Under the pieces are notes generated by a model. The model searched no databases, was not told the origin of the DNA, and worked only from the letters and a program-made list of their open reading frames with translations. Both the position numbers and the translations under genes were made by a program. Below, in pieces: positions 9,601-17,441 of a stretch of 64,000 bases of DNA. Positions within the stretch are counted from its first letter, which is position 1, and the number at the start of each line of letters is the position of its first letter. Source of the DNA: Candidatus Kapaibacterium sp. (GTDB taxonomy: Bacteria > Bacteroidota > Ignavibacteria > Kapaibacteriales > NICIL-2); contig BPHJ01000001.1 of the NCBI GenBank assembly GCA_026003475.1, positions 2,095,246-2,159,245 of the forward strand, given 5' to 3'.

Positions 9601-9851
9601 CCACCACCACTGACAACGCTGAAGTCTCCGCTGGCAACTTGAGCAGCATTATCGCGATAGCTCTGTAGGTCCACGGCATGCTGGCCGCGCTGGTTGCCGC
9701 CGTTGCGCTGGATGCTCCAAGCAGGCGCACTGGTTCCCGGCGCATTGAAGCGGATAAGTTCATCGGAGGTGTTCATCAGCAACCCAACCTGTGCTGATGC
9801 TTCGGTAGTGGCAACCACGGCCACCACTACCACTACAAACCACGGTTTCAT
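6672..9851 (-). CDS. Fibre-like surface protein: YadA-head-like repeats, S74 chaperone domain, T9SS sorting domain
   Basis: A 1059-residue secreted protein. A signal peptide (MKPWFVVVVV to ASA) precedes about four glycine-rich repeats of the pattern SVVSGGxxNTAxG near residues 75-130, which resemble the heads of trimeric autotransporter adhesins. A long Ser/Thr/Gly-rich region follows with recurring segments (TDGSGNLSW, ADGTITNTDIS) like those of phage tail fibres. Near residue 840 a peptidase S74 intramolecular-chaperone domain begins (SRAWKDDIEPL, then GFVMEDVAPIVPEVV and MDYSRLTALLVEAL), followed by a coiled coil of NEELRA repeats. The last 85 residues are a T9SS sorting domain (NIPNPHDGTTTIPY to KQMQLVK). 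It is probably a trimeric fibre exported by T9SS. Confidence 0.85.
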   Translation of the reverse strand: MKPWFVVVVVAVVATTEASAQVGLLMNTSDELIRFNAPGTSAPAWSIQRNGGNQRGQHAVDLQSYRDNAAQVASGDFSVVSGGGSNTASSGGSVVSGGGGNTASGLFSVVSGGSSNTAGGAYSTVAGGYNLKVGNRSFGFSGQILNIPTDLSASSNITAFVDVDLWLYNVRNQASQLRLYEPSTSSDGSANYTAFRAQTQTSDIVYTLPASVTAGGVLQTDGSGNLSWVNPSTLVSSAETDPQVGTLSTGQVAFWDGSALTGSSNLFWDNTNARLGVGTSSPSVSLDVTGSVRLASAASTTVVIGNVTADGKLRVDGSIRADGYRSADGSASTPAYRFTNSASTGMFSPGANQLGLATAGTERFRIDASGNVSITSGYVALGNTDNTARELRFQEPSGSGSEYTAFRAQAQSANITYTLPASITAGGVLRTDAGGLLSWQLVDDDPSDDLTTSTTFSGDVSGPYNNLQLGSGVVGTTELAGGAVTSAKIADGTITNTDISSTAAIAVSKLAAGSEGQVLVTQGGVPQWASISVGETDPEVSVTTTGAIPRWSGSALVDGSLSDDGAGTLSRSGSIAINPGVTNTLSTDGSLAVGQSLTVGTDLVVGGTTILGSLSAATTTAIVTNDNTAAALVVANSGSGGLISFAGTSGPYALTLASPTLTADRVWTLPDLSGTVTLYTNIPSTGQVLTWNGTSAQWQSPAGGSGWSLTGNSSTDPSTNFLGTTDSQPLVIRTGNTERMRVTAAGSLQFVNSSTGNTASDGFLIELSGTNIQLRQNENAEIQFRTNASSGTDTVKMRLLPDGKLAFFTGAPSYRIDLPNNSATNVGRIRAQGYANYSSRAWKDDIEPLADALGKVLRLQGVRFRWKPQYGGTRDIGFVMEDVAPIVPEVVDRDPKTGEYLGMDYSRLTALLVEALKEEHRRNEELRARVEEQNRRNEELRAELAQLRTMIEQLAAGQPITAGAATTTVRLDGQWLGQNIPNPHDGTTTIPYYVPSGVGRAQLEVSDAMGRTVRTIELPAREQWASVTLEMGLLSSGTYEYRLLFDGRVVATKQMQLVK

Positions 9852-9884
9852 GGTAGAACAGTTAATGTGAAACATGCTATGCGG

Positions 9885-9893
9885 GCAAAACTA
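9885..9893 (-). promoter_or_regulatory. -7 promoter element of the S74/T9SS fibre gene
   Basis: TAGTTTTGC on the minus strand, 34 bp before the start at 9851, fits TAnnTTTGC. A TTG lies about 23 bp upstream as a possible -33 element. Confidence 0.6.
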
Positions 9894-9933
9894 AGTCCGT
9901 GGAATGGGCACAGGTTCAAGCAAAAATTTACCG

Positions 9934-11070
9934 CTATCCGCCATACCCACGGGGCAGTGGGTCAGGCTTGACCAACGGTGTCAGGACGGTACGGTAGAGC
10001 TCGTGTCCATCGCGCGCGAAGCGCTCGAAGTAGCCGGTGTACCATTGGGCCAGTGTAGCACCGGCAGCCAGCACGTCTGCCAGGTGTTGACTCGAGGCAA
10101 TGCCACCGGTGGCGACAATATGGAATTCGCTCGGCAGCGATGCGGCAGCCGTTCGAGCCACAACCACCCGTTCCAGCACGTCTGCCCGCAGGGGTTCTCC
10201 GCTGATGCCGCCCCCGAAGGTTCGCACAAAGTAATCGAAGACGCGCCGATCCGGCGATGCAAGGCCAAGCCGGTGGCGCTGGTAGTCGGTCGAGGTATTC
10301 CCGATGGTGATGCCGCCGAAGCCAAGGCTGCCTGCCAGAGCAACCAGTTCGGCGATCATGGCTGGATTGGCATCGGCTCCAACCTTGATGAGCACGGGCG
10401 CACCGCTGGGGCGGACAAATCGCTCGGTAATCACGCGCAGACGTTCGGCGAGCGCGTCGAAGCCGGCGGTGTCGTCTCCGGTATTTGGGCAGCTCTCGTT
10501 GAGTTCGAAAAAGTCAACGCCCGCATCGCGATAGAGCCAGAGTCCTTCGAGGAGCCGTTCGAGGGCTTCGGTGGTGTCCATGCCGGGATCGAGTGCGACA
10601 CTGACACCGATGGGGAAATCTTCGTAGCGTGGGAACGTGGCGATACGGGCCGCGACGGCACGGTGGCCAGGATTGGGCAGACCGAGCCAATTCGAAGCCG
10701 CAGCGCTGTGGGGATACGGCACAAAGGGCAGGGCAATCCCGCGCCGAATGTTGCCCATGCGGGGTAGCGCTGTCGTCGTGCCAGCAAGGTAAGCGCCTGC
10801 ACCCTGACGGTAGGCAAGCTCGTAGCCTTCGCCTGTTTTGAACATTCCAGCAGCATTGAACAGCGGTGCGCGAAAGCGTAGCCCCCAGAGCACCCGCCCA
10901 ACGCTCGGCGGTGGTGCAAGCATGCTCGCTGGCGTGCTGGCAACCAACCAGTGGAGGGCAACCTGCCGCGCCCAGGAATAGAACGCCACCACCCATCGAG
11001 CAGGGAGCAAGCGCACAAGCAGTGGACGCACACGCGCATCCACGCACGCGACCATTTCGGCAAGTGTCAT
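9934..11070 (-). CDS. Dihydroorotate dehydrogenase family protein
   Basis: A 378-residue flavoprotein of the dihydroorotate dehydrogenase family, which oxidises dihydroorotate to orotate in pyrimidine synthesis. The barrel shows FNAAGMFKTGEGYE, GTTTALPR, the substrate-loop FELNESCPNTGDD, VLIKVGADA, GITIGNTS, the FMN phosphate motif TGGIASSQH and a final ALAQW-like segment. The N-terminal 55 residues are a helical extension like that of quinone-dependent class 2 enzymes. The base position in NESCPN is Cys, which is typical of class 1; class 2 enzymes have Ser there. The gene is monocistronic with a clear promoter. The family call is firm but the class and exact substrate are uncertain, so the symbol pyrD is withheld. 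Confidence 0.8.
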   Translation of the reverse strand: MTLAEMVACVDARVRPLLVRLLPARWVVAFYSWARQVALHWLVASTPASMLAPPPSVGRVLWGLRFRAPLFNAAGMFKTGEGYELAYRQGAGAYLAGTTTALPRMGNIRRGIALPFVPYPHSAAASNWLGLPNPGHRAVAARIATFPRYEDFPIGVSVALDPGMDTTEALERLLEGLWLYRDAGVDFFELNESCPNTGDDTAGFDALAERLRVITERFVRPSGAPVLIKVGADANPAMIAELVALAGSLGFGGITIGNTSTDYQRHRLGLASPDRRVFDYFVRTFGGGISGEPLRADVLERVVVARTAAASLPSEFHIVATGGIASSQHLADVLAAGATLAQWYTGYFERFARDGHELYRTVLTPLVKPDPLPRGYGG

Positions 11071-11114
11071 TCGTCAGCGTACCGCAGGGTGAACAGAAAA
11101 CGCTCCATGGCACT

Positions 11115-11123
11115 GCAAACCTA
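11115..11123 (-). promoter_or_regulatory. -7 promoter element of the dihydroorotate dehydrogenase gene
   Basis: TAGGTTTGC on the minus strand, 45 bp before the start codon at 11070, fits TAnnTTTGC. Confidence 0.55.
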
Positions 11124-11195
11124 CGACCTTCGACCGCGCCGCCACTGGAGCGCCGGATGGCCCGTAGCATTTCGCGTTGAGCGGGGATGCTCCTC

Positions 11196-11203
11196 TAACT
11201 TTG
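11196..11203 (+). promoter_or_regulatory. -7 promoter element of the LysM transglycosylase gene
   Basis: TAACTTTG fits TAnnTTTG and lies 85 bp before the start at 11288. It implies an untranslated leader of about 75-80 bases. Confidence 0.45.
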
Positions 11204-11287
11204 GGTGCAATGTCGTATATTGCCACGTCGGCGGGAAGGACTATTTCTCGCGGCGCGGCATTAGTTCCACCACTGGCGATATGACCC

Positions 11288-13435
11288 ATGCAGGGATGGG
11301 CATGTGGGCTGCTTGGTGTCGGTGCGGCGGTAATGCTTGCGTTGCTCCCAATGCAGGCATCACCATCGCATCCGCAGCACGGTGGGGAGGTAGCATGCTG
11401 CCAACCCAAGGCATTACCCGACGAGTTTTCCGTTCTCGACCAATCCACCTCAACCAGCGACGATGCAGCGCGCCAATTGGAACGCGCGCGGCAATACTAC
11501 CTCCGTGGATTGGCAGCCCTCGAACGGCATGACACCACCAAAGCAGCCAAACTCTTCGAAGCTGCCATGGACGTGCTCAACCAACTGGCAAGCACGCCCG
11601 GCATCGAGCGCAACGAAGACTACTCCGACCTGGCGCAATCCATCATCGAGGACTACGAAAACTTCATCCGTCCCATTGACGAGCTGGACGTCAACTCGCC
11701 GCTCTTCGTCATGCGGGATCGTCTCTTCCAAGCCGTCGAGATTGTCCAATCGCCCGTTGCGGGGGTTGTCCCACCGCTGAGCGGGACGCTCTCGACGACC
11801 GTGCCGTTGGTGCAGAACGAGTACGTCAACAACGCCATTGCTTTCTTGACCAACACCGAGCGTGGGCGGACATTTTTCAAACGGGTGTTGGGGCGGATGA
11901 ATCGCTTTTTCCCGCTCTTCCGGCGCATTGCCCAGCAGGAGAACGTTCCCGAAGAGCTTAGCTACCTTGCCATCATCGAAAGCGGACTCAACCCGAATGC
12001 CGTCTCGCGTGCCCAAGCAGTGGGGCTGTGGCAATTCATCCAATCAACCGGGCAGCTCTACCAACTCCGCGTGACTCAGTGGTACGACGAACGCCGTGAC
12101 CCGGAAAAATCCACGCGGGCAGCCATGCGGCATCTGCGCGATCTCTACCAAGAACTTGGCGACTGGCACATGGTGCTGGCTGCCTACAACTGCGGTATCA
12201 ACTGTGTCCGCCGGGCTATCAAGCAATCGGGCTTGGAGAATCCCACCTTCTGGCAAGTTCGGGACTACCTCCCGCGAGAAACCCGGAACTACGTCCCGAT
12301 GTACATTGCCGCCACGCTCGTGGCAATGCAAGCGGAAGCCTATGGCTTTCACAAGGACGACATCGTCCCCGAACCCGCGTGGATCTACGATACCGTGACC
12401 ATTACCGAGCCAGTCAGCCTGGGCGCAATTGCTACGTGTGCAAACACGACACTCGACACCATCAAGGCGCTCAACCCGGAACTGTTGCGCAATACTACCC
12501 CACCCAACGAACCCTACACTCTTCGCATCCCCCAAGGACGCAGTTCTGACTTTGCTCTCCGCTTTGCAATGCTCACACCGGAGGAGAAACAGCCGTGGGT
12601 TCTCCACAGCGTCGGGCGCGGCCAGACGTTGGCGCAGATTGCCGCCGATTACGACGTGCCTCTTGCTGAACTTGCTGAGTTGAACGGCGTATCCACACGC
12701 ACACGCTTGCGTCGGGGGCAGGTGATTCGTATCCCGCTCAGCCCATCTTTGCCCGCTGCCGAAACAGAGATAGCAACTGATGAACAGCAGCCAACAAGCC
12801 GTTCGACTGACTCCAATCGCGCCGTGGCCGTCCCGGCCACACCAGCGGTTGCCACTGCTGCTGAGAAACAGCAGCAGTCGTCGAAGCCACCGACGTACCA
12901 GACCCACCGCGTCCAGCGCGGGGAGACGCTCGCACAGATCGCCGATGACTATGGCACAACGGTAACCGAACTTCGGCGCCTCAATCGGCTGCGGAGCTCG
13001 CGCTTGTTAGCAGGGCAGATCCTCCGCGTGCCAGCAAATACTGCGCAACAGGTTACTGCTACTGACCGCACACCCCAACCGCCATTGGCACGCAAAATCT
13101 CCCACCGTGTTCGCCGAGGAGAAAACATCGGCACTATTGCTGCGCTCTACGGCGTCCGGCAAGCAGACCTTGTCCGCTGGAATCCGCACCTGGGGAATGG
13201 CACCGTCAAAGCAGGTGAGCGCCTGGCTATCTACCTGGAACCACAGGGGAAAGGAAGCTCGCGGGCAACTCCGCGCACCATCAATCGGCTTCCCAAATGG
13301 TACACCGTCCGCAGCGGCGATACGCTCTATTCGATTGCTCGCCGTTTCGGCATTGACGTCGAGGACATTCTCGCCAAAAACAAGTTGCCCGATGCTGACC
13401 ACCTCAGGGCAGGGCAACGCTTGCGCCTGCAGTAG
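11288..13435 (+). CDS. Membrane-bound lytic murein transglycosylase with LysM repeats (MltD-like)
   Basis: A 715-residue periplasmic enzyme that cleaves peptidoglycan glycan strands with anhydro-muramyl ends. A signal-like N-terminus ([20 protein letters not shown]) is followed by a helical region. The SLT domain occupies about residues 190-330, with the catalytic glutamate at 231 in IIESGLNP and the [10 protein letters not shown] and AYNCG motifs. A degenerate LysM (near 375-415) and four clear LysM modules follow, starting near 435, 540, 600 and 670 (patterns [39 protein letters not shown]). Four to five LysM units exceed the two usual in E. coli MltD. It is monocistronic and convergent with the sigma-factor operon. 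Confidence 0.9.
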   Translation: MQGWACGLLGVGAAVMLALLPMQASPSHPQHGGEVACCQPKALPDEFSVLDQSTSTSDDAARQLERARQYYLRGLAALERHDTTKAAKLFEAAMDVLNQLASTPGIERNEDYSDLAQSIIEDYENFIRPIDELDVNSPLFVMRDRLFQAVEIVQSPVAGVVPPLSGTLSTTVPLVQNEYVNNAIAFLTNTERGRTFFKRVLGRMNRFFPLFRRIAQQENVPEELSYLAIIESGLNPNAVSRAQAVGLWQFIQSTGQLYQLRVTQWYDERRDPEKSTRAAMRHLRDLYQELGDWHMVLAAYNCGINCVRRAIKQSGLENPTFWQVRDYLPRETRNYVPMYIAATLVAMQAEAYGFHKDDIVPEPAWIYDTVTITEPVSLGAIATCANTTLDTIKALNPELLRNTTPPNEPYTLRIPQGRSSDFALRFAMLTPEEKQPWVLHSVGRGQTLAQIAADYDVPLAELAELNGVSTRTRLRRGQVIRIPLSPSLPAAETEIATDEQQPTSRSTDSNRAVAVPATPAVATAAEKQQQSSKPPTYQTHRVQRGETLAQIADDYGTTVTELRRLNRLRSSRLLAGQILRVPANTAQQVTATDRTPQPPLARKISHRVRRGENIGTIAALYGVRQADLVRWNPHLGNGTVKAGERLAIYLEPQGKGSSRATPRTINRLPKWYTVRSGDTLYSIARRFGIDVEDILAKNKLPDADHLRAGQRLRLQ

Positions 13436-13459
13436 CGTGATCGCCAATTCCCACAAAGC

Positions 13460-13502
13460 GCCAACTGCATACGAGTTGATTGCTACTGCCAGAACAGTTG
13501 GC
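13460..13502. terminator. Hairpin between convergent genes
   Basis: GCCAACTG (13460-13467) and CAGTTGGC (13495-13502) form a perfect 8-bp stem with a 27-base loop, followed by a weakly T-rich stretch. It lies between the transglycosylase gene and the convergent sigma-factor gene. Confidence 0.4.
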
Positions 13503-13529
13503 ACTTATTCTTGACTGCACAAGCTGTCA

Positions 13530-14120
13530 TCACCACCATCGTTCCTTTGTGCCCCCCCCGCGTGGTGCATAGTCGGCCAGCAGTGTTTTCAGGTTGTTTC
13601 GCGCTCGAAGTAACCGTTGCTTGAGTGTATTTGCCGTGCAGCCGATCTCTTTTGCCGCTTGGATGAGGGATTGGTCATGGAGATACACCATATCAACAGC
13701 CTGACGAAGCTTCGGGGAGAGTTTTGAGATTGCTGCCTGCATATCCAGCGCGATGATAAGCCTACGCTCAGGAGTGTGTGAAGGTGGCGCGGAATTGTTG
13801 TCGCTCGGAAGCTCTGATGGTGTTTCCCGCAAGCAATGGCGTTTTTCGCGTTTGAGAAACGTGGTTGCTTCCTGAGAGAGTGCGTCCCGCAGTGCATCGA
13901 AGGTCTTGGGATAGGCCATTGCTCCTTTCATCACCTTAGCGGCAACATTCGTGATTGCCTCGGTGACCGCATCCTCGATGCTTGAGCGGAATCCACGCCA
14001 ACGACGCCAAAGGAGGGGCTTGAGAACATGCCCGGCATCAATAAGCTCCTTCCACTGCTGCTCGGAAAGAGGTTGCCCTCGTGGGCAACACGCGCTGTCA
14101 GGCTCTTCCATCTGCGCCAC
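13530..14120 (-). CDS. Divergent sigma-70 family (ECF-like) sigma factor
   Basis: A protein of about 196 residues. The C-terminal third is a sigma region 4 helix-turn-helix: SKLSPKLRQAVDMVYLHDQS followed by a recognition helix around CTANTLKQRLLRAR. The N-terminal half, where region 2 should be, is helical but poorly conserved (FRSSIEDAVTEAITN). The start is GTG at 14120 or ATG at 14111. It begins 2 bp after the stop of the upstream T9SS cargo gene, so translation is probably coupled. A run of eight C on the plus strand (13552-13559) encodes the GGG near its C-terminus. No anti-sigma gene is adjacent. A second unrelated-looking sigma gene at 44239 occupies a similar position after a secreted-protein gene. 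Confidence 0.75.
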   Translation of the reverse strand: MAQMEEPDSACCPRGQPLSEQQWKELIDAGHVLKPLLWRRWRGFRSSIEDAVTEAITNVAAKVMKGAMAYPKTFDALRDALSQEATTFLKREKRHCLRETPSELPSDNNSAPPSHTPERRLIIALDMQAAISKLSPKLRQAVDMVYLHDQSLIQAAKEIGCTANTLKQRLLRARNNLKTLLADYAPRGGGTKERWW

Positions 14121-14122
14121 CG

Positions 14123-15001
14123 TTATTCGATGCGAACCACAAACAGCGAGCCGACGAGATTGCCGTTGGAGTCAGTAATCAAAATTCGGTAGAAGCCCTG
14201 GGAGATAGAGCTTGGTAGCAGGAGAGATTCTGTTCCCGCAGGGAGATGCTGTTCCTCGATGAGCCGTCCTGAAATGTCGAAGATCCGCATCGTGGAATTC
14301 ATCGAGAGTGGTGCTCGGAGGGGAACGGTATTGTCTGTGAGCAGAAGCTTCTCGGGCATTGGTACGGGTGCATCGTGCATTGCTACACTGGAGACCAAGG
14401 AACTTGTATCACTGCAGATGGCGATCGCGCGCCGATACGCATCGTGGAAGCATTCTAATCGAAACCTCTGTGGGACGCACCACCACTCTACGCCCCACAT
14501 CGGGACGTAGCTGCGATTGACGTAGGGGTCATAGTACATTACAAGTCGCAGTCTGGCAACCTCGATCTCTGGGCACAGCTCCTTCCATTCACTAACTATG
14601 ATGGAGTTGAAGATTCTATTGTGAAGTGAGTCAATGTCGTACCAGCTTTTGTTGATGACGCGCGAAGTGTCTTTTGGCCACTGCTTATGACCCACAACCT
14701 GAAAATTTCCGCCAGCGGAAATGACCGTGAACAGGTGGATCATTTCCTGGCTCGGGGAGAGGAAGATGTAATCCCAAACAGGCAGAGCGCCGTTTCCTTG
14801 CAGGTCGAATGTTCCAGCCGGAAGGCTGTCGGTGCGATACTTCATCCATCGAATGGAAACAAGTGCTACAGCGGTATCTCCGGTTTCCGCAATAGCGCGT
14901 TCCCGTGCGAACGAAAGCCCTTGAGCGGGAAGAAAAGGCTCATTGGGTTGCGCTGCACTAATAGCGGCAGCCAAGCAGAGAAGCACCAGTGCTGAGCGCA
15001 T
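14123..15001 (-). CDS. Secreted protein with T9SS sorting domain, function unknown
   Basis: A 292-residue exported protein. The signal peptide is MRSALVLLCLAAAISAAQ. The middle part (residues 25-200) is rich in aromatic residues (WMKYRTD, PMWGVEWWCVP) and matches no family I recognise. The last 75 residues are a T9SS sorting domain: the beta segment MRIFDISGRLIEEQHLPAG, then SQGFYRILITDSNG and the end SLFVVRIE. AAAGGAG precedes the start by about 7 bp. It lies 12 bp after the upstream gene and is immediately followed by the sigma-factor gene, making the middle gene of a three-gene operon. Confidence 0.75.
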   Translation of the reverse strand: MRSALVLLCLAAAISAAQPNEPFLPAQGLSFARERAIAETGDTAVALVSIRWMKYRTDSLPAGTFDLQGNGALPVWDYIFLSPSQEMIHLFTVISAGGNFQVVGHKQWPKDTSRVINKSWYDIDSLHNRIFNSIIVSEWKELCPEIEVARLRLVMYYDPYVNRSYVPMWGVEWWCVPQRFRLECFHDAYRRAIAICSDTSSLVSSVAMHDAPVPMPEKLLLTDNTVPLRAPLSMNSTMRIFDISGRLIEEQHLPAGTESLLLPSSISQGFYRILITDSNGNLVGSLFVVRIE

Positions 15002-15013
15002 AGCAACACTCCT

Positions 15014-16924
15014 TTACTGTTGGTAGTTGAACATGTACACAGCAGAGCGGCGGTAATCTTGGTAGAGAACGTAGAGATTTCCTTCACCATCAAAGTCCGC
15101 GCTTTGTGCGCGCATACCGTCCTGGAAGCGGGGAACAAACCATTCACCGATGAGCTTCCCCGTTGCTCTGTCGTATCGCTGCCAGATGTACGGATTGCGG
15201 GAATCCTCGTAGGGGCGACCAGGTTCGTAGAGATCCCACACCAGCATGTATTCCTTCGCTGTGATGCCTACAGCAGTTGGCCATGCTCGTGCACCCGCCA
15301 GAATGCGATAGAGCTTCGTTGGGGTAGCTGGGTACCGCGCTTGTTTGGTGGGATGGACAAGCTCTGGTGCATAGTACGTTTTGATCGGACGGCTAATCCC
15401 GTCGGGGACCAGTATTACGTAATCAGTTAGCGGCTCGTGGATGATTGCTGCATCGGGGCAAGAACTCATGAGCGGATCGAACATATACCCGATACCTAAA
15501 AGTTTTTTGTTTATATCAATCTTACCACCCAGGGCCAGACATCTTCCTGTATTACGATCGAATATTGCCCAGCTTCGAGCCATTGTGTAAAATTCATCTG
15601 TTGTTGGGTTGGCTGATAATTGGGCGTCAGGACGGTAGAGATCAGGTAGGGGTACTGATTGAGGGTAGGATTTCCAAATGATGGTACCAATCAGCAGAGG
15701 AGGATCGCATATCAGAACTCGCTGAATTAGATGCAAATTATCAATAAATCCAAACCTGCCGATACTGGAGGAATCGTATTCTGGAATATGCTGGAATGGA
15801 GCGTTGCGGGAAAGATCGTAAAAAACTGTCCAGTTAGTTTTACCAATGACGATTACAGTATCTCTCTCTCTCAATTTGATATCCTGAATCTTGGCGTAAG
15901 AAATAGCTACAGTCAAGATCGAATCGGCGCAGGGGTCATAGCTCACACCACCTGCAATAAGTGCCTGAAGGTAAGACTTTTTGAGAAATGCGCGAAAAAG
16001 TGAGTCACTTCCTACTGATTGTTTCCGAAAGAATACGCTATCGATAGGCAACGGAGTGAGTATTTGATGGACCAAGTCGTATATCATACCACCGATGTGC
16101 GTGACTCCTGCTTGCGCAAAGTAAAGCCACCGCCCGCGGGAGCTAACGTGGAGCTTTGCCCATCCCAGCGGCGTGGCAGGAGTCTCCGGAATAGGGATAA
16201 CAGCAGAATGCTGGGCCTGTGGGTATGCCTGCACAACCGAGTCCAGCCGATAGCCATGCGGAGCCAGAACGACGTTCTGCTTCTCTGGATGAAGAGCTGA
16301 TCGGAGAGCTGGGGCAAGCGAAGTGGATGACCGTACCTGTTCGACCACTGAATCAACAGATAAGCGAGGTTGGTAAAGGTTATAGTAGTACCGCAGCTCT
16401 CCAGAACATGACCACGCGGTTAGCCAGCCAGTAGAAAATCCCGGGCCTTTGGCCACTCCGAAGATGCTAAAAAGTACTAAGTTTTGCGTGGTATCAACGA
16501 TGATCGGAAACTTGAATGTGCCCGACAGACCGACATCGGTAGTCGCTCGCTCCCCTTTGACAATGCCGATCGTTGGCACGCCTTTTTTTGTCAGCTCTTC
16601 GCCAATGAGATTTGCAATGAGCACAGTGTGTCGAAAGCCAGGTTGGAGCAGTAACACTGCGACATTTCCTTCCTTGCAGGACAAATGCTCACGAATGAAA
16701 TTGGCAACACGTTCTGATTGGAGCGGAAACGGCGGTGGATTTTCGACTCGCTCCGACGGACGGAGAGCTGACTGACGCAATATCTCCTGGATTTCTTGCT
16801 CTTGCTCTTCCTCTTCGTCACTGTCGTGACCAGCATATCCCCTTCCTCCAATGCTCAAACAGAAGAGCAGAAGGAGCACAAGTCCCCCACGTGCTGCAGT
16901 AATGAGAAGATTGGCTCTTTTCAT
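15014..16924 (-). CDS. Exported protein of unknown function, possible redoxin-like and beta-propeller parts
   Basis: A 636-residue protein not assigned to a named family. It starts with a signal or anchor segment (GGLVLLLLFCLSIGG) followed by an acidic stretch of Asp/Glu/Gln. Residues 70-190 (VAVLLLQPGFRHTVLIANL, then FPIIVDTTQNLVLFSIFGV) recall a thioredoxin-like fold without a CxxC. The C-terminal two thirds contain propeller-like strands, best seen in SADFDGEGNLYVLYQDYRR near the end. GAGGAG lies about 8 bp before the start at 16924; the frame is open to 17281 but that part has no signal-peptide logic. It is the first gene of the operon that ends in the sigma factor. It has no clear T9SS domain. 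Confidence 0.6.
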   Translation of the reverse strand: MKRANLLITAARGGLVLLLLFCLSIGGRGYAGHDSDEEEEQEQEIQEILRQSALRPSERVENPPPFPLQSERVANFIREHLSCKEGNVAVLLLQPGFRHTVLIANLIGEELTKKGVPTIGIVKGERATTDVGLSGTFKFPIIVDTTQNLVLFSIFGVAKGPGFSTGWLTAWSCSGELRYYYNLYQPRLSVDSVVEQVRSSTSLAPALRSALHPEKQNVVLAPHGYRLDSVVQAYPQAQHSAVIPIPETPATPLGWAKLHVSSRGRWLYFAQAGVTHIGGMIYDLVHQILTPLPIDSVFFRKQSVGSDSLFRAFLKKSYLQALIAGGVSYDPCADSILTVAISYAKIQDIKLRERDTVIVIGKTNWTVFYDLSRNAPFQHIPEYDSSSIGRFGFIDNLHLIQRVLICDPPLLIGTIIWKSYPQSVPLPDLYRPDAQLSANPTTDEFYTMARSWAIFDRNTGRCLALGGKIDINKKLLGIGYMFDPLMSSCPDAAIIHEPLTDYVILVPDGISRPIKTYYAPELVHPTKQARYPATPTKLYRILAGARAWPTAVGITAKEYMLVWDLYEPGRPYEDSRNPYIWQRYDRATGKLIGEWFVPRFQDGMRAQSADFDGEGNLYVLYQDYRRSAVYMFNYQQ

Positions 16925-16969
16925 CGCGGGCTCCTCGATAAAAGACCAACCGCCGTTCAGTACGCGCAA

Positions 16970-16978
16970 GCAAAAATA
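16970..16978 (-). promoter_or_regulatory. -7 promoter element of the sigma-factor operon
   Basis: TATTTTTGC on the minus strand, 46 bp before the start at 16924, fits TAnnTTTGC. It lies directly after the hairpin at 16984-17024 and its T-rich part may double as that hairpin's T tract. Confidence 0.6.
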
Positions 16979-16983
16979 CAATC

Positions 16984-17024
16984 GTGGAGGGAGTAGTCTG
17001 GCATGCACAGAACACTCCCTCCAC
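16984..17024 (-). terminator. Strong hairpin, likely terminator on the minus strand
   Basis: GTGGAGGGAGT (16984-16994) and ACTCCCTCCAC (17014-17024) form a perfect 11-bp stem with a 19-base loop. Read on the minus strand it is followed by GATTGTATTTTTG, a T-rich tail. It would end a transcript coming from the PII-like gene at 17178-17429. Confidence 0.55.
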
Positions 17025-17057
17025 AGAGCGTTTTGGTGGAACATTCCCGACGCGGCA

Positions 17058-17100
17058 GGGTGCTTTGTTCCCTCCACTGGGCAGCGCGCAGCAAGCACCC
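17058..17100. repeat. Second hairpin in the 3' region of the PII-like gene
   Basis: GGGTGCTT (17058-17065) pairs with AAGCACCC (17093-17100), leaving a GC-rich 27-base loop. It lies between the PII-like stop and the strong hairpin. It may be a structured 3' untranslated region. I recognise no riboswitch consensus. Confidence 0.35.
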
Positions 17101-17177
17101 GAATCTGGCTACCCGCGGAGAAAACATGCCGCATCCCACAATGGTAGGTGCCGCAATTGTGTTGAATGGTTACATCG

Positions 17178-17429
17178 TCACCGCACAAAGCGGCTTCGGC
17201 AGAGCACTTTGACCTCTGTTGTCCAGAGGATGAACGAGCCGCTGTGGAAGTCGCGCTGGTGGATTTCCTCCAGGATGGCATCAGCTTCTTCGTGCGAGAC
17301 GATCACCTCCACGCGTTGGCGCGGGACGGGCTCCTCCTCCCGTCCAAAGCTCAAGCCCGACGCCGGCGCGACCGTGTAGCCGGTAGTTCTGTGCGACTGG
17401 AGAAGTTCGGTTACGGGGGCTCTCTGCAT
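17178..17429 (-). CDS. Small PII-like protein (candidate)
   Basis: An 83-residue reading frame on the minus strand that resembles a short PII-fold protein. TTGYTVAPASGLSFG matches the first PII turn, where PII proteins have GxTVxxxxGxG. RVEVIVSHEEADAILEEI matches the second strand-helix pair, and FILWTTEVKVL matches the last strand. The T-loop is nearly absent and the first beta strand before the ATG at 17429 is missing or very short; the frame is open further upstream without a convincing start. It diverges from the GT39-like gene with 12 bp between start codons. The hairpins at 16984-17100 lie downstream of it. It overlaps no other credible gene, but no tool confirmed the family. Confidence 0.42.
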   Translation of the reverse strand: MQRAPVTELLQSHRTTGYTVAPASGLSFGREEEPVPRQRVEVIVSHEEADAILEEIHQRDFHSGSFILWTTEVKVLCRSRFVR

Positions 17430-17441
17430 AATTTCGTTTCT

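Noticed and set aside
9458..9668. Possible CRISPR-like or tandem DNA repeats in the S74 fibre gene
   Set aside because: The repetition encodes glycine-rich adhesin-head-like protein repeats in the minus-strand gene; there are no direct repeats with uniform spacers.
17025..17177. Possible cobalamin or other riboswitch in the structured region
   Set aside because: Hairpins are present but none of the conserved aptamer boxes I know could be found; it lies downstream of a gene and not in a leader.
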